IMG/VR virus record: IMGVR_UViG_3300021361_000009
Coordinates: 1 to 40,147 of that record
DNA: 40,147 bases
Reading direction: 5' to 3' (one strand)
From: a virus
Position numbers and translations under genes: made by a program
In this document: positions 30,227 to 39,272 of the stretch, in pieces
Numbering within the stretch: position 1 is the stretch's first letter
Layout: each line of letters starts with the position of its first letter
Notes under the pieces: generated by a model
Seen by the model: only the letters and a program-made list of their open reading frames with translations
The model's database searches: none
What the model was told of the DNA's origin: nothing

Positions 30227-30769
30227 ATGCAAGACCCAACACAATACGTTCACGATCAGATCGCTGCTCTGTGCCCCATAGTTGGCGTATCGCTTGGCTC
30301 ATTCTCCGACACGACAACCTGGGCATTCACGCCAACTCCAGCGGCGACCTTGGCGCAAGAGCAAGCTGCTCAGGCATGGATTGCTGGATTCAATATTGGA
30401 CAATGGCAATCTCAGCAAAGCGCAATTCAATCTGCTCAAGCAACATATCTTGCGGCTATTTCTGCTGGACTATCCATCACATCGACCAGCACGCCCGCAT
30501 TGAATTCAATTTATGGCGTCGATACAAACTCGGAGAACAAACTCGCTGCCATTGTTACCAAGATCAGCGCAGGACTCGGCCTTCCAGGCGGTGGGGCGAC
30601 GATGCAGTACCCAAGCATATCCGGAAATTTTGTCGCCGTGAATCCAGCGCAGATTACCGCCATTGCAGCAGCGGTCGGCAATTACATCTATGCGCTTGAC
30701 GTGACACTTCAAACCATTCAAAACGGTGGCTCGGCTACGTGGCCTACCGCCACGGCAACCATTCCTTAA
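30227..30769 (+). CDS. Tail fibre assembly protein (DUF4376-like)
   Basis: The 180-residue protein has an Ala/Gln-rich N-terminus and a C-terminal region (KLAAIVTKISAGLGLPGGGA, ITAIAAAVGNYIYALDVTLQ) resembling DUF4376-type proteins that follow fibre genes. It probably helps the fibre fold or attach. It starts 3 bases past the fibre stop. Confidence 0.6.
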   Translation: MQDPTQYVHDQIAALCPIVGVSLGSFSDTTTWAFTPTPAATLAQEQAAQAWIAGFNIGQWQSQQSAIQSAQATYLAAISAGLSITSTSTPALNSIYGVDTNSENKLAAIVTKISAGLGLPGGGATMQYPSISGNFVAVNPAQITAIAAAVGNYIYALDVTLQTIQNGGSATWPTATATIP

Positions 30770-30778
30770 GGCGCATTC

Positions 30779-32248
30779 ATGGTAGCGACTACCGGCATCA
30801 TCAACAGCGCGATCAATCAAAACGATCCGAACGCTGCGCAGTCGAGTCAGCAAGCATCGAGTGCGACGGTCAATCCTGCCACTCCTACGCCCGCGCCCAG
30901 CACGATTTCGAATGCGCCGACCGCATTGCAGGATGCGACGGCTAACCCGACTTCCAGCGCCGCCTATTACCTGAACCAGTTGAACTCTGGCGCTACGCCG
31001 CAGCCGAGTGTGAATAATGCTGCAGGCTCTCAGACTCAATCAAGCAATTCCACGTCGACAAGTGCGCCTGCGTCTTCGGCTGGCATTGTCAATAGCAAGA
31101 GGCAACTCAGGCAAGTCGATACCGGCAACACGGATGGCACAACCACGCCACCAGCTAACACCACAACGCCGCCGCCTGCGACTCCACCTACTACGCCTCC
31201 GGCCACGCCGCCAGCGACACAACCCACCACGCCACCCGCCACTACCCCACCAGCAACGACGCCGCCAGGCGGTAATATGACGCCAGTGTCAGCCGTAAAT
31301 GCTGCGAATCAAATCGCAGTGAACTATGAGGAAGACTTTGGCAGAATGCCGGATCAGGCTGGACTCCAGTATTGGGAAAACGTCGCCGCGCAAAATCCAA
31401 ACATGACGTTAACGGAACTGAACAACGCCATTATGGGCGGTGCACAGGGTTCCGACATGGCAGCAGAAGGTGCGATGCTGGCGAAGGGCGGCACGCCAAG
31501 CGGTATTCCCGCTTCGATCCCGACCAATGCCGCGCAATTAGGGAATCCGACTCAGCTCAATGTCGGTCCTTACCAAACCGTACAGGGTCAATTGGCAAAT
31601 ATCGATGACCCAAACTCGCCGTTGATGCAACAGGCTAGGGCGCATGCGCTGGAACAAGCCAACGCAAGTGGATTGGCTAATTCGAGCATGGCGATCACCG
31701 CTGGCGATGCTGCTGCTTACAACGCCGCATTGCCGATTGCCGAGCAGGACGCCAATACCTACGAAAACGCAGCGGCGACGAATGCCAACACAGCGAATCA
31801 GTTTGCAATAGCGAACCAGACCGCGCAAAACACGCTGACCGGCCAGCAACTGAACGCGGAAACCTCGATCCAGGACGCCCTTACTGCCGCGAACACCAGC
31901 ATTGCCACGAACGCCGCCAGCAACCAGACGCAACAAGCGATTGCAACACTGCAGGCACAGACCAATGCGATGATTCAATCGTCTAGCAGTGTAGCGAATG
32001 CGGGGGCAAATTATCAGTCTGCATTGAATACGATTGCGCAATTGAATACCGATGCGCAAGGAAAATATAATCTTGAATTGTCCGCTTATAACGCCTACGT
32101 GCAAGCGGTTCAGACGATTACCGCATCGTCCCATGTTCCGGATGTTTCCAACCTGCTGCAGTTCAATCAGACTGATCCATCGGCTGGCACAGTCGCTGGC
32201 ACAGGAACCGACACTGGAACTGGCACAACACGCCTAATCCGCCGATGA
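30779..32248 (+). CDS. Ejection-type protein with DUF4214-like segment
   Basis: The 489-residue protein carries GIINS at residues 6-10 and GIVNSKR at 102-108, then a Pro/Thr linker (residues 115-168), then a DUF4214-like stretch (VNYEEDFGRMPDQAGLQYWE) and a long Ala/Gln/Asn helical region (residues 275-450). It is the first of a run of large Ala/Gln-rich proteins that resemble internal or ejection proteins of podoviruses. The last codons overlap the GNAT start by 4 bases. Its place in the virion is inferred. Confidence 0.6.
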   Translation: MVATTGIINSAINQNDPNAAQSSQQASSATVNPATPTPAPSTISNAPTALQDATANPTSSAAYYLNQLNSGATPQPSVNNAAGSQTQSSNSTSTSAPASSAGIVNSKRQLRQVDTGNTDGTTTPPANTTTPPPATPPTTPPATPPATQPTTPPATTPPATTPPGGNMTPVSAVNAANQIAVNYEEDFGRMPDQAGLQYWENVAAQNPNMTLTELNNAIMGGAQGSDMAAEGAMLAKGGTPSGIPASIPTNAAQLGNPTQLNVGPYQTVQGQLANIDDPNSPLMQQARAHALEQANASGLANSSMAITAGDAAAYNAALPIAEQDANTYENAAATNANTANQFAIANQTAQNTLTGQQLNAETSIQDALTAANTSIATNAASNQTQQAIATLQAQTNAMIQSSSSVANAGANYQSALNTIAQLNTDAQGKYNLELSAYNAYVQAVQTITASSHVPDVSNLLQFNQTDPSAGTVAGTGTDTGTGTTRLIRR

Positions 32249-32694
32249 TTTCCTTCCAGCGTGAAATCGTCTACGACTTCATGGGCGATTGCCAGGAACT
32301 GCTGAAGCTGCATTATCAGGAATTGACCAGAAACAAGGAAGTTGTCTCGTTAAATCCGATTTGGGAAAAATACGCCGCGCTGGAAAAAGCCGGATTGATC
32401 GCCCTGTTCACGGCACGCGACGACGGTCAACTAGTCGGCTACAGTGCCTTTATCGTGCAGCCGCACTTGCACTATGCTGAAACGCTGATCGCGCAAAACG
32501 ATGTGCTGTTCCTGCATCCCGATTACCGCAAAGGCATGACTGGCATAAAACTCATCAAGTATTCGGAACGCGAACTGAAGACGCAAGGCGTCCGCAAGAT
32601 CGTCTGGCACGCCAAGATGGACACGGTTTTCCGCAAGATATTGAATCGACTCGGCTATGTCGAAGAAGAAGTCATGGCCGCAAAATTATTGTGA
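32245..32694 (+). CDS. GNAT-family acetyltransferase
   Basis: The 149-residue protein has the GNAT fold: LFTARDDGQLVGYSAFIV (strands), motif A DVLFLHPDYRKGMTGIKLIK (residues 86-105) with the acetyl-CoA-binding RKGMTG, and a closing FRKILNRLGYVEE. It should transfer an acetyl group from acetyl-CoA to an unknown acceptor. Such genes occur among podovirus ejection-protein genes; a virion protein is a plausible acceptor. It overlaps the preceding gene and is followed by another ejection-type gene after 9 bases. Confidence 0.8.
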   Translation: MISFQREIVYDFMGDCQELLKLHYQELTRNKEVVSLNPIWEKYAALEKAGLIALFTARDDGQLVGYSAFIVQPHLHYAETLIAQNDVLFLHPDYRKGMTGIKLIKYSERELKTQGVRKIVWHAKMDTVFRKILNRLGYVEEEVMAAKLL

Positions 32695-32703
32695 GGGGTA
32701 ATC

Positions 32704-33768
32704 ATGGGTTTTAGTGCGATAGCGGCAGTCGTAGAAGGTACAGCAACTGCTGCCGAGGTAGCAACCGCTGTAGCGACAGTCGGCACCATTACCAGTGTGG
32801 TAGGAGCAGTGACTGGCAATCAGACCATGGTTAAGGTCGGTGCCGTGATGGGATTGGCCGGTGGTGTTGGTTCGCTTGCAGAAAGTGGGGTCAATGCGGC
32901 GACAGACGCAGCGAATACAGCGGGAGATTATCAGGATTTGCAAAATTTCGACAATTCAGTCAATGCCAATGGCGGACTTGACCAAGCATTTAATAGTGTG
33001 GCAGCAGATAACGCTGCTTACGGCGCCACAGCAGCCAACAATGGTTTTGAAGCGGCCAATGCCAGTGCTCTTACTGCCGATGGCGTCACAAATCCCGTTC
33101 CAACACCGCCAGCAGGCGATGTTACTCAGTTGCCTCCAGCGAATGGAACGGGAAATGGCTTGGTCAATTCGCAAATTGCGCAGGGCGCCAATCCAGCAGC
33201 CACGGGTGCAATTACAGGACAAACAGGAACCGTCGCGCAAACCGTTCCCAGTTCAGATGCGGCCAGCAACATTGCCAACGCTGGCGGCACGCAAACTGCG
33301 GCGAGTGCGGCGGCACCAGTTCCAGCAGCGACGGCCGCCCAAACAGCCATCAATCCCACTGCAGCAAATGCGGCAGCCAATCCCAATCTGAACATTACGA
33401 CCGCCCAAGGCGCGGGTGACAGTGCCAATTTGGCGACCCAAACTACACTTCCTCCCGTTCAACCTGCCGGTGGCGTGACAGACAATCTATCGCATATGAA
33501 TCTGCCTAGCGGGCTACCGCCCGCGAACAGCGGCAGCGGCGGATTCTTCTCCGGCCTGACGAACTGGGCTAATAACAATGCTGGTGCTGCTCATTTATTT
33601 GGTCAGGTCGGCATGGGCGCATTGGGTGGACTCGGACAAGCCTATCAAGCCTCGCAACAGAAACAATTGGGCGAAGAGCAGCTTGCACAAAACCAGCAAA
33701 AGCTGAATTACCAGAACCAGCAAGTCAAGCCGGCCGGCATCATCAACTCGAAACGCACGGGAACCTAA
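32704..33768 (+). CDS. Ala-rich ejection-type protein with GIINSKR tail
   Basis: The 354-residue protein starts with a hydrophobic Gly/Ala stretch (AEVATAVATVGTITSVVGAV) that may insert in a membrane, has a long disordered Ala/Thr/Pro/Gln middle, then a C-terminal helix region (GGFFSGLTNWANNNAGAA, LGEEQLAQNQQKLNYQNQ) ending GIINSKR at 345-351. It fits internal proteins that enter the host envelope with the DNA. Assigned from composition and position. Confidence 0.6.
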   Translation: MGFSAIAAVVEGTATAAEVATAVATVGTITSVVGAVTGNQTMVKVGAVMGLAGGVGSLAESGVNAATDAANTAGDYQDLQNFDNSVNANGGLDQAFNSVAADNAAYGATAANNGFEAANASALTADGVTNPVPTPPAGDVTQLPPANGTGNGLVNSQIAQGANPAATGAITGQTGTVAQTVPSSDAASNIANAGGTQTAASAAAPVPAATAAQTAINPTAANAAANPNLNITTAQGAGDSANLATQTTLPPVQPAGGVTDNLSHMNLPSGLPPANSGSGGFFSGLTNWANNNAGAAHLFGQVGMGALGGLGQAYQASQQKQLGEEQLAQNQQKLNYQNQQVKPAGIINSKRTGT

Positions 33769-33769
33769 C

Positions 33770-34324
33770 ATGCTCGGCAAAACCACCAATCCGCAACTCG
33801 AACAGATCGAGAACGCCATTCAGCAGAAGGTGCCTCCGCAACTGGCGCAAGCCTTCCAGCGCACGGTGACCGCTGGCCTGTCCATCATGTATTCGCCGCA
33901 ATCGCACCAGTTAATGGTGACGCAACTGACTAAGCCGGGCAATCCCGCCAACAACGTGGCCGAAGGTGCGGCCAAACTTGTCGGAGAACTGTACAAGCAA
34001 TCGCGCGGCACAATGCCAGTGCAAGTCATGGTGCCAGCGGCCACCGTATTCATGTGCGAAGGTCTGGATTATTTGTCCAAGCTGAATGGCCTGCAGATTA
34101 ACCCGCAACTGATCGCGCAGGCTACGCAAGACGTAGGCATGTACGTACTGCAACTAATGGGTATCAGCCAGCAGCAGATGCATACCGTCATTGCCCACGG
34201 CATGGCGCAGGCCGACCAGCAGCAGGGGAGTCAAGGTGCGCAAAGCGGCGCGGCAGCAGCACCAGCAACACCGCCAACATCGCCCACGCAGGGCATCATC
34301 AACTCTGCAAGGGGCATGCAATGA
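33770..34324 (+). CDS. Ejection-type protein with GIINSAR tail
   Basis: The 184-residue protein is helical (LEQIENAIQQKVPPQLAQAF, LSKLNGLQINPQLIAQATQD) with a central conserved block, then a Gln/Ala/Pro-rich linker and GIINSAR at residues 175-181. It overlaps the next gene by 4 bases. It resembles small internal proteins of podoviruses. Not named further. Confidence 0.6.
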   Translation: MLGKTTNPQLEQIENAIQQKVPPQLAQAFQRTVTAGLSIMYSPQSHQLMVTQLTKPGNPANNVAEGAAKLVGELYKQSRGTMPVQVMVPAATVFMCEGLDYLSKLNGLQINPQLIAQATQDVGMYVLQLMGISQQQMHTVIAHGMAQADQQQGSQGAQSGAAAAPATPPTSPTQGIINSARGMQ

Positions 34325-35982
34325 GCTTGTTTGGCTATCTCGCGACCGGTGCCTTGGGTGGCGCTGGGCAGGCCGGCGAGCAGGCATTGACTCAGCAATA
34401 CGGCTATCAGCAGCAGCTTGCTAATGCGGAAGACCTTGCCAAGATCAATTCCGATTTGGAGTTGCACAAAAATATGGCGATTGCACAGTTCCAAGCTGAC
34501 CGTGCGCAAGGCATGATGAATAACGTGTTGGGAGCGAATCAGCCACAAAATCCGCCTTCGCAAGGGGTATCTTACAGCCTGCCGTCTGCAGTTACGGTAC
34601 CAACTTCCCCCGCACCTGCGCCGACTTTGTCTGCGGCTGTCACGCCATCAGCTTCTGCGTCCCCAACGCAAAGCGCACCTATCACAGGCACCCAAGTTCC
34701 GACCGCATCCGCAAATGGTGGGATGCCACAAAATGCAACCATATCTCCAGAACATCAGGCAGAGAGGGATTATGGAAGGCTTCAAATTCTACAGAACGAG
34801 CTACAGGGCGAGAAAGACCCGGAAAATATAGCGGCATTGCAGCGCGAGATTGCGCGTACGCAGGCAACATTGAAAAGCAATCCCGCAGTCAATGGTGCAC
34901 AACCACCTATCGCTCCGGCATCGTCCAATACTACGACCCAATATGGCTCGACGCAGCCACCAGCAGGAACGGGCGTTTCCCCGCGCCAAATGCTGGCATT
35001 AGGTTTGGGATTCTCTATGATCGGAAATCCGGCAGGAAAGGATTTCATCGAGAACGCGCTGAAATACGATCCGACCTTGGCAGGACAGATGCCCACGGAT
35101 TTCGTCAAGGATTTGATTCAACGCGGTTACAAGCCAGGTTCGCCAGAGTTCAATGATCTGATGGACAAACACTTTGCCAAGGAAAACTACATCGCGCCGA
35201 CCTCGTTGCGCGGCACCATTTTCGCCGATCAAAATGGCATTCATACATTACCTGGCGCAGCTCCAGATGGCTTTATGAACAAAATGGATGTCAACGGTAA
35301 TTGGCACGTTGTTCCAGTAGATAATGGTTTGCCAGCGATCTCCGCTTCGGAATCTGCGAAAGTCGGACCGGCGACAGCTGCCAAAGCGTCGCAAGATGAA
35401 CTATCTCAGAAATGGACTGCGCTAAACGTCGCCAACAACAACGCTCAGTCCACTATCTCCAACCTGCAAAACATTAAAATGTATGCAGATAAAGCTGCTA
35501 CTGGTGGTGGCGCAGATAGATTGAATTACATCAATCATATTTTGGCAACAGCAGGTTTCCAAGGGGCGAACGACGAGGCGACGGCAAATGACCTGTTGAG
35601 TAAGAATGCAAATCAAATTGTGGCGAAATTAGGCTCCGTCACGGGTTCTACCGATGCGGCAAGATCTATCATTGAATCCGCCAATCCAAATGCGCATATG
35701 ACGACGCAAGCAATTCACGAGGCGGCAGATAACCTGATTGGTGCGCAACAGATGATGCAGGCAAAGGCAAAATTGCTTGGACCAATTCTGGCCACTCGCG
35801 ACCCTGTTGCCTATCAGCAGAAAGAAACTCAATTCGACCAAAATGCTGACCCGCGTTTATGGCAATATAAAAATTACACTCCTGGCTCAATTCAGGCCAA
35901 AACGTTTCTGCAAAAATCATTGGCGCAAGATTCGACTTTGCTACAAAAGGCTGCGGCTTTGCATGATCTCGGAGCGTACTGA
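34321..35982 (+). CDS. Large ejection protein
   Basis: The 553-residue protein has a short hydrophobic N-terminus (MSLFGYLATGALGGAGQAGE), a Pro/Ser/Ala-rich linker, then helical Gln/Ala regions and no enzyme motif visible. Position after two smaller ejection candidates and before the largest one matches the gp7/gp20/gp16-like sets of P22-type phages. Its start overlaps the previous gene; its stop overlaps the next ATG by one base. Confidence 0.65.
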   Translation: MSLFGYLATGALGGAGQAGEQALTQQYGYQQQLANAEDLAKINSDLELHKNMAIAQFQADRAQGMMNNVLGANQPQNPPSQGVSYSLPSAVTVPTSPAPAPTLSAAVTPSASASPTQSAPITGTQVPTASANGGMPQNATISPEHQAERDYGRLQILQNELQGEKDPENIAALQREIARTQATLKSNPAVNGAQPPIAPASSNTTTQYGSTQPPAGTGVSPRQMLALGLGFSMIGNPAGKDFIENALKYDPTLAGQMPTDFVKDLIQRGYKPGSPEFNDLMDKHFAKENYIAPTSLRGTIFADQNGIHTLPGAAPDGFMNKMDVNGNWHVVPVDNGLPAISASESAKVGPATAAKASQDELSQKWTALNVANNNAQSTISNLQNIKMYADKAATGGGADRLNYINHILATAGFQGANDEATANDLLSKNANQIVAKLGSVTGSTDAARSIIESANPNAHMTTQAIHEAADNLIGAQQMMQAKAKLLGPILATRDPVAYQQKETQFDQNADPRLWQYKNYTPGSIQAKTFLQKSLAQDSTLLQKAAALHDLGAY

Positions 35983-38249
35983 TGAGCGATATTCTTGCTC
36001 AGATGATGGCAGATGCCGGTCACCAGCAAGCACCACAGTCGGCATCATCTCTGTCAATCGTCGATCAAATGACGCATGATTCGCAGGCGCCAATTGCAGC
36101 ACCTCAGTTGTCGGAAGGCGCCGCAGCAAAACAACGCATCATCGATGCTGCGCAAGATTTCCTACATAAGCCTCTTGTGGATCAAGTCGGAGATGTTGCC
36201 ACCGGCCCAGCTAAACTAGCCTTGAATTGGGCTAGCGGAATTGGGTCCACGATTGCTGGCGGTTTTCATGGTGCTGGCACACTTCTCACTGGCGGCAGCC
36301 TTGAAGACGCCGCCAACGCCGTACAAGACACACAGAATAAATATACCTATCAACCCACTTCCGATACCGCCAAGATCGCCAATGAAGGGATAGGTGGCAT
36401 CTTAGGCGGCGCTAAGCAAGCAATGTCAACGTTGGGCGGCGGAATTGGACATGTTGCCGATATGGCGGTCGGGAATAAAGTAGCGAATGTTCCAGGCGCT
36501 GTAGGTCCATTGGAAAATATCGGCAGCAGTGCCGGTGGTGTCGCGCCTGACCTTTACATGACACTCGCGCCAGCAGTAAAAATTCTGCGCGCGCCGACTG
36601 ATTTTTCGCTAAATCCACCAAATGGTTCGAATGTCGTTGCGCAAAAAGTAGAGCCGACACTACAACCTTCTGATGCTCCAGTGTCGCCTTCTGTTCCGGA
36701 TGCTGTCACTAGCATGGCAAACAAACCAAGGCTGAAATTGAACACCGACGGGACGGTAGGTATGGCGGCTAAATTTGACCAGCCATCCAATCCGCTTCCG
36801 CCCATGGAAGCGCCGGTCACCATTGCGCAAACCGGCGCATTGCCGATGAATGAGCAAGCCGTAAGATTTGCAACCCTGAACAAAATAGGGTTGGATACCA
36901 ACCGCCCCAGCAACATCACGGGCGACAAGTTCCAATCCGGGCAAGACTATCAAACTAGCCTACTGCAAAATGATAGTGGTAAAGTCATGCGCGAACAGAT
37001 TGCCAAAGAACAGGCGGCATTGAATAATTATGGCGACCAGATTGTTCAAAGTACAGGAGGCAAGTTAAATTCCACGCCTACTGATCGCGGCCAAGCAATA
37101 CTGCAGCCGCTTAATGGCCTGTCTAACTGGTTCGACCAGAATATCAATAACCTGTATTCTGAAGCCAAGCAGCGCGCCGCTACTGTTGGCACTGCTGGCG
37201 CGGTCAATCCACAAAATCTCATGAGCTTGTTGGGCAACCCTGAGTTCAGAGAAACGCTTTTAAGTTCGACCGATGGAACCGCATTATTAGGTTCAGTGGA
37301 TAGGCAAGTTGCGCGTTTTCAAGGAAATTCACCTGATGCCATGGTTGCACCCAGCACGGTGCAATCAGCGGAAAACCTGCGAAAGTATTTCAATAGTGTA
37401 TGGAAGCCGCAAAATTCGGGAACTATAGGCGCATTGAAACAGGCGCTTGATATGGATGTGGCGCAAAGCGCCGGTCAGGATGTATTCAAGCAAGCGCGCC
37501 AGTTATATGCTCTGCGGGCAAACACGCTGGACAACCCGAATGGCATGGCATCAATTCTGAATGAATCAGGGCCGGATGGTGTAAATCGGAAAGTCCCGAT
37601 AGAAAATATCGCCACAAAAATAACATCCCTCCCAGATGCGCAATTCGGCCAGATCGTCAACACCCTGCGCGGCAATATGCCGAAGGAAATCTATCCGCAA
37701 GCGCAAAACGCTATCAACGAAATTCGGGCGCAATTGGCCGATCAACTGGTCAAGGCAGGCAGAGGAAGTGGCGGTACCCAGTGGAACGCAAACGCCTTTC
37801 ACCAAGAACTGGGAAGATTGCAAGGCAAGTTAGGACAGGTTTTCAACGAGCCAGAATTGGAAAACATCAAGACCTTGCATGACGCCGGATACATCATCAA
37901 TACGCCAAAGGCTTATCCAGGGGCAGCAGCGCAAGGATATAACTTCATTCAAAATGGGGTTCTTACGGGCTTGCCATCAATTGGTGGCATGGTGGGCTCC
38001 GCTATTGGAGGCCCGGTTGGAACTGGCCTTGGTATTGCGGCTGGCGGCGGCGCGGCCAATATATTCAAGGGCAGAGTCGAGGCTGGACAAGCAACTGATC
38101 TTGCCAACACACTCAGCGCTCCGCTGTCCCTCCCAAAACCAACGATGGCGGCCAAGATAAAAAACAACGTCGGCGTCATCAATGGCGGGATAAGGAAATC
38201 AGCCCCTTATGTGGGGGCTGCTACTGCTGCAAATCCGGAAAGTCGCTGA
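35982..38249 (+). CDS. Largest ejection protein
   Basis: The 755-residue protein is Ala/Gly/Gln-rich, with N-terminal hydrophobic stretches (LALNWASGIGSTIAGGFHGA), long helical segments in the middle and a C-terminal glycine-rich hydrophobic region (LPSIGGMVGSAIGGPVGTGL). This is the composition of phage proteins that form a DNA channel through the host envelope. It ends at 38249, immediately beside the stop of the minus-strand gene at 38250. No lytic transglycosylase motif is seen. Confidence 0.7.
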   Translation: MSDILAQMMADAGHQQAPQSASSLSIVDQMTHDSQAPIAAPQLSEGAAAKQRIIDAAQDFLHKPLVDQVGDVATGPAKLALNWASGIGSTIAGGFHGAGTLLTGGSLEDAANAVQDTQNKYTYQPTSDTAKIANEGIGGILGGAKQAMSTLGGGIGHVADMAVGNKVANVPGAVGPLENIGSSAGGVAPDLYMTLAPAVKILRAPTDFSLNPPNGSNVVAQKVEPTLQPSDAPVSPSVPDAVTSMANKPRLKLNTDGTVGMAAKFDQPSNPLPPMEAPVTIAQTGALPMNEQAVRFATLNKIGLDTNRPSNITGDKFQSGQDYQTSLLQNDSGKVMREQIAKEQAALNNYGDQIVQSTGGKLNSTPTDRGQAILQPLNGLSNWFDQNINNLYSEAKQRAATVGTAGAVNPQNLMSLLGNPEFRETLLSSTDGTALLGSVDRQVARFQGNSPDAMVAPSTVQSAENLRKYFNSVWKPQNSGTIGALKQALDMDVAQSAGQDVFKQARQLYALRANTLDNPNGMASILNESGPDGVNRKVPIENIATKITSLPDAQFGQIVNTLRGNMPKEIYPQAQNAINEIRAQLADQLVKAGRGSGGTQWNANAFHQELGRLQGKLGQVFNEPELENIKTLHDAGYIINTPKAYPGAAAQGYNFIQNGVLTGLPSIGGMVGSAIGGPVGTGLGIAAGGGAANIFKGRVEAGQATDLANTLSAPLSLPKPTMAAKIKNNVGVINGGIRKSAPYVGAATAANPESR

Positions 38250-38471
38250 TTACCGTTTGCGCGCCAAAATCCATGCCGCGATGATGATTCCTAGACCTGG
38301 TGAAATAGAGAATATGCCAGGGAATGCTACCCACGCGATGATGGCAATAAATCCGGCAAACAATACCACTGGAGTCCATAGCGCGGCTCTGACAAAAAAC
38401 CGCGTAGGTCCATCAAGCCGGTTATACCAAGCGCGGATTGGGCTTTCTTCGTAGGAAAAGTCATTATTCAT
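38250..38471 (-). CDS. 73-aa minus-strand membrane protein
   Basis: ATG 38471 follows GGGAGA on the minus strand. The product (MNNDFSYEESPIRAWYNRLD...) has two hydrophobic segments (residues 31-47, LWTPVVLFAGFIAIIAW, and 49-68) with a basic end (ILARKR). It is opposite to the late operon and ends head-on at the ejection gene with no gap. It could be expressed from the prophage and give superinfection exclusion, or be a regulator of lysis. A TATACT -10-like box lies upstream but no -35 is clear. Confidence 0.65.
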   Translation of the reverse strand: MNNDFSYEESPIRAWYNRLDGPTRFFVRAALWTPVVLFAGFIAIIAWVAFPGIFSISPGLGIIIAAWILARKR

Positions 38472-38505
38472 GTTCTGTCTCCCATTGAGGAGATTTAAGT
38501 ATAGC

Positions 38506-38529
38506 ACCCGCCTCAGAGCGGGTTTTTTT
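38506..38529 (+). terminator. Terminator before the lysis genes
   Basis: ACCCGC (38506-38511), loop CTCAGA, GCGGGT (38518-38523), then a T-run to 38529. It would end late transcription after the ejection genes unless antiterminated. It also lies upstream of the minus-strand gene's start. Confidence 0.8.
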
Positions 38530-38550
38530 ACGCCTAAAGAAAGGAAAGCC

Positions 38551-38772
38551 ATGCAGCAGCATACCGCCGATACGTGGGGAACGATTGCGGCTAAAACGTC
38601 ACCTCCGGTAATCACGCTAGGCGCAACGTTGTTCGGGATACCCGTCCCGAATATCGCGCAATGGCTGACAGCTATTTATCTGGCCTTGATGATCGCCCAC
38701 AAAATCTGGCACATGGTGAAGGAATACCGCAGCGGTCGCCAGTTTCCGGTGAGTGAGGACACGTTGCCATGA
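38551..38772 (+). CDS. Holin-like protein
   Basis: AAAGGAAAG precedes ATG 38551. The 73-residue protein has two hydrophobic segments (about 18-32, PPVITLGATLFGIPV, and 36-54, AQWLTAIYLALMIAHKIWH) and a charged tail, the class II holin pattern. It would form the membrane lesion that releases the endolysin. It directly precedes and overlaps the endolysin gene (stop at 38772, ATG at 38769). Confidence 0.75.
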   Translation: MQQHTADTWGTIAAKTSPPVITLGATLFGIPVPNIAQWLTAIYLALMIAHKIWHMVKEYRSGRQFPVSEDTLP

Positions 38773-39209
38773 ATCCTCCCATGCAATACAGCGGCACCGG
38801 CCTGGCGCTGACCAAGATCGCCGAAGGTTGCCGACTGCTGGCCTACCAGGATGGTGGTGGCGTCTGGACCAACGGCTACGGCAATACCCATGGCGTGGTG
38901 CCAGGTTCGACCATCACGCAAGAACAGGCCGAGGCCGACTTGCTCGCCAACATCCAGAACAGCGTCAACGACGTCAATCGCCTGGTGACGGTGCCGCTGA
39001 CCCAAGGTGAGTTCGATGCTCTGGTCGACTTCGATTACAACCTTGGTCGGGGAAACTTGGCCAGCTCTACGTTGCTTAAGGACCTAAACGCCGGGAACTA
39101 TGCCGCCGCAGCCGAGCAATTCGAGGCCTGGGACAAGTGCGGCGGCCATGTCGTCGCCGGGCTGTTGCGCCGTCGGCAGGCCGAGGAAGCCGAGTTCAGC
39201 GCCACCTGA
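38769..39209 (+). CDS. Endolysin, T4-type lysozyme (GH24)
   Basis: The 146-residue muramidase has the catalytic triad spacing E-x8-D-x5-T: E19, D28, T34 (AEGCRLLAYQDGGGVWTNGY), followed by the family blocks GSTITQEQAEADLLANIQNS, LTQGEFDALVDFDYNLGRGN and RRRQAEEAEF. It hydrolyses the glycan backbone of peptidoglycan. No signal peptide or SAR segment is present, so it needs the holin. Full length for the family. A terminator follows. Confidence 0.92.
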   Translation: MNPPMQYSGTGLALTKIAEGCRLLAYQDGGGVWTNGYGNTHGVVPGSTITQEQAEADLLANIQNSVNDVNRLVTVPLTQGEFDALVDFDYNLGRGNLASSTLLKDLNAGNYAAAAEQFEAWDKCGGHVVAGLLRRRQAEEAEFSAT

Positions 39210-39234
39210 AACACATAAATTAATGTGTTCAACG

Positions 39235-39261
39235 AACCGCCTTCTGGCGGTTTTTCTTTTT
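39235..39261 (+). terminator. Terminator after the endolysin
   Basis: CCGCC (39237-39241), loop TTCT, GGCGG (39246-39250), then TTTTT-C-TTTTT. A second stem, AACACAT/ATGTGTT (39210-39216 with 39223-39229), lies just before it. Confidence 0.8.
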
Positions 39262-39272
39262 GAGGCCGACAA

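Noticed and set aside
28706-30769. Diversity-generating retroelement at the tail fibre
   Set aside because: Considered because related podoviruses carry one, but there is no reverse transcriptase gene anywhere in the window and no template repeat of the fibre's 3' end was noticed.
38201-38219. Terminator for the minus-strand membrane gene (AGCCCC/GGGGCT hairpin)
   Set aside because: The stem is fair, but no T-run follows on the minus strand, and it lies inside the end of the ejection gene.
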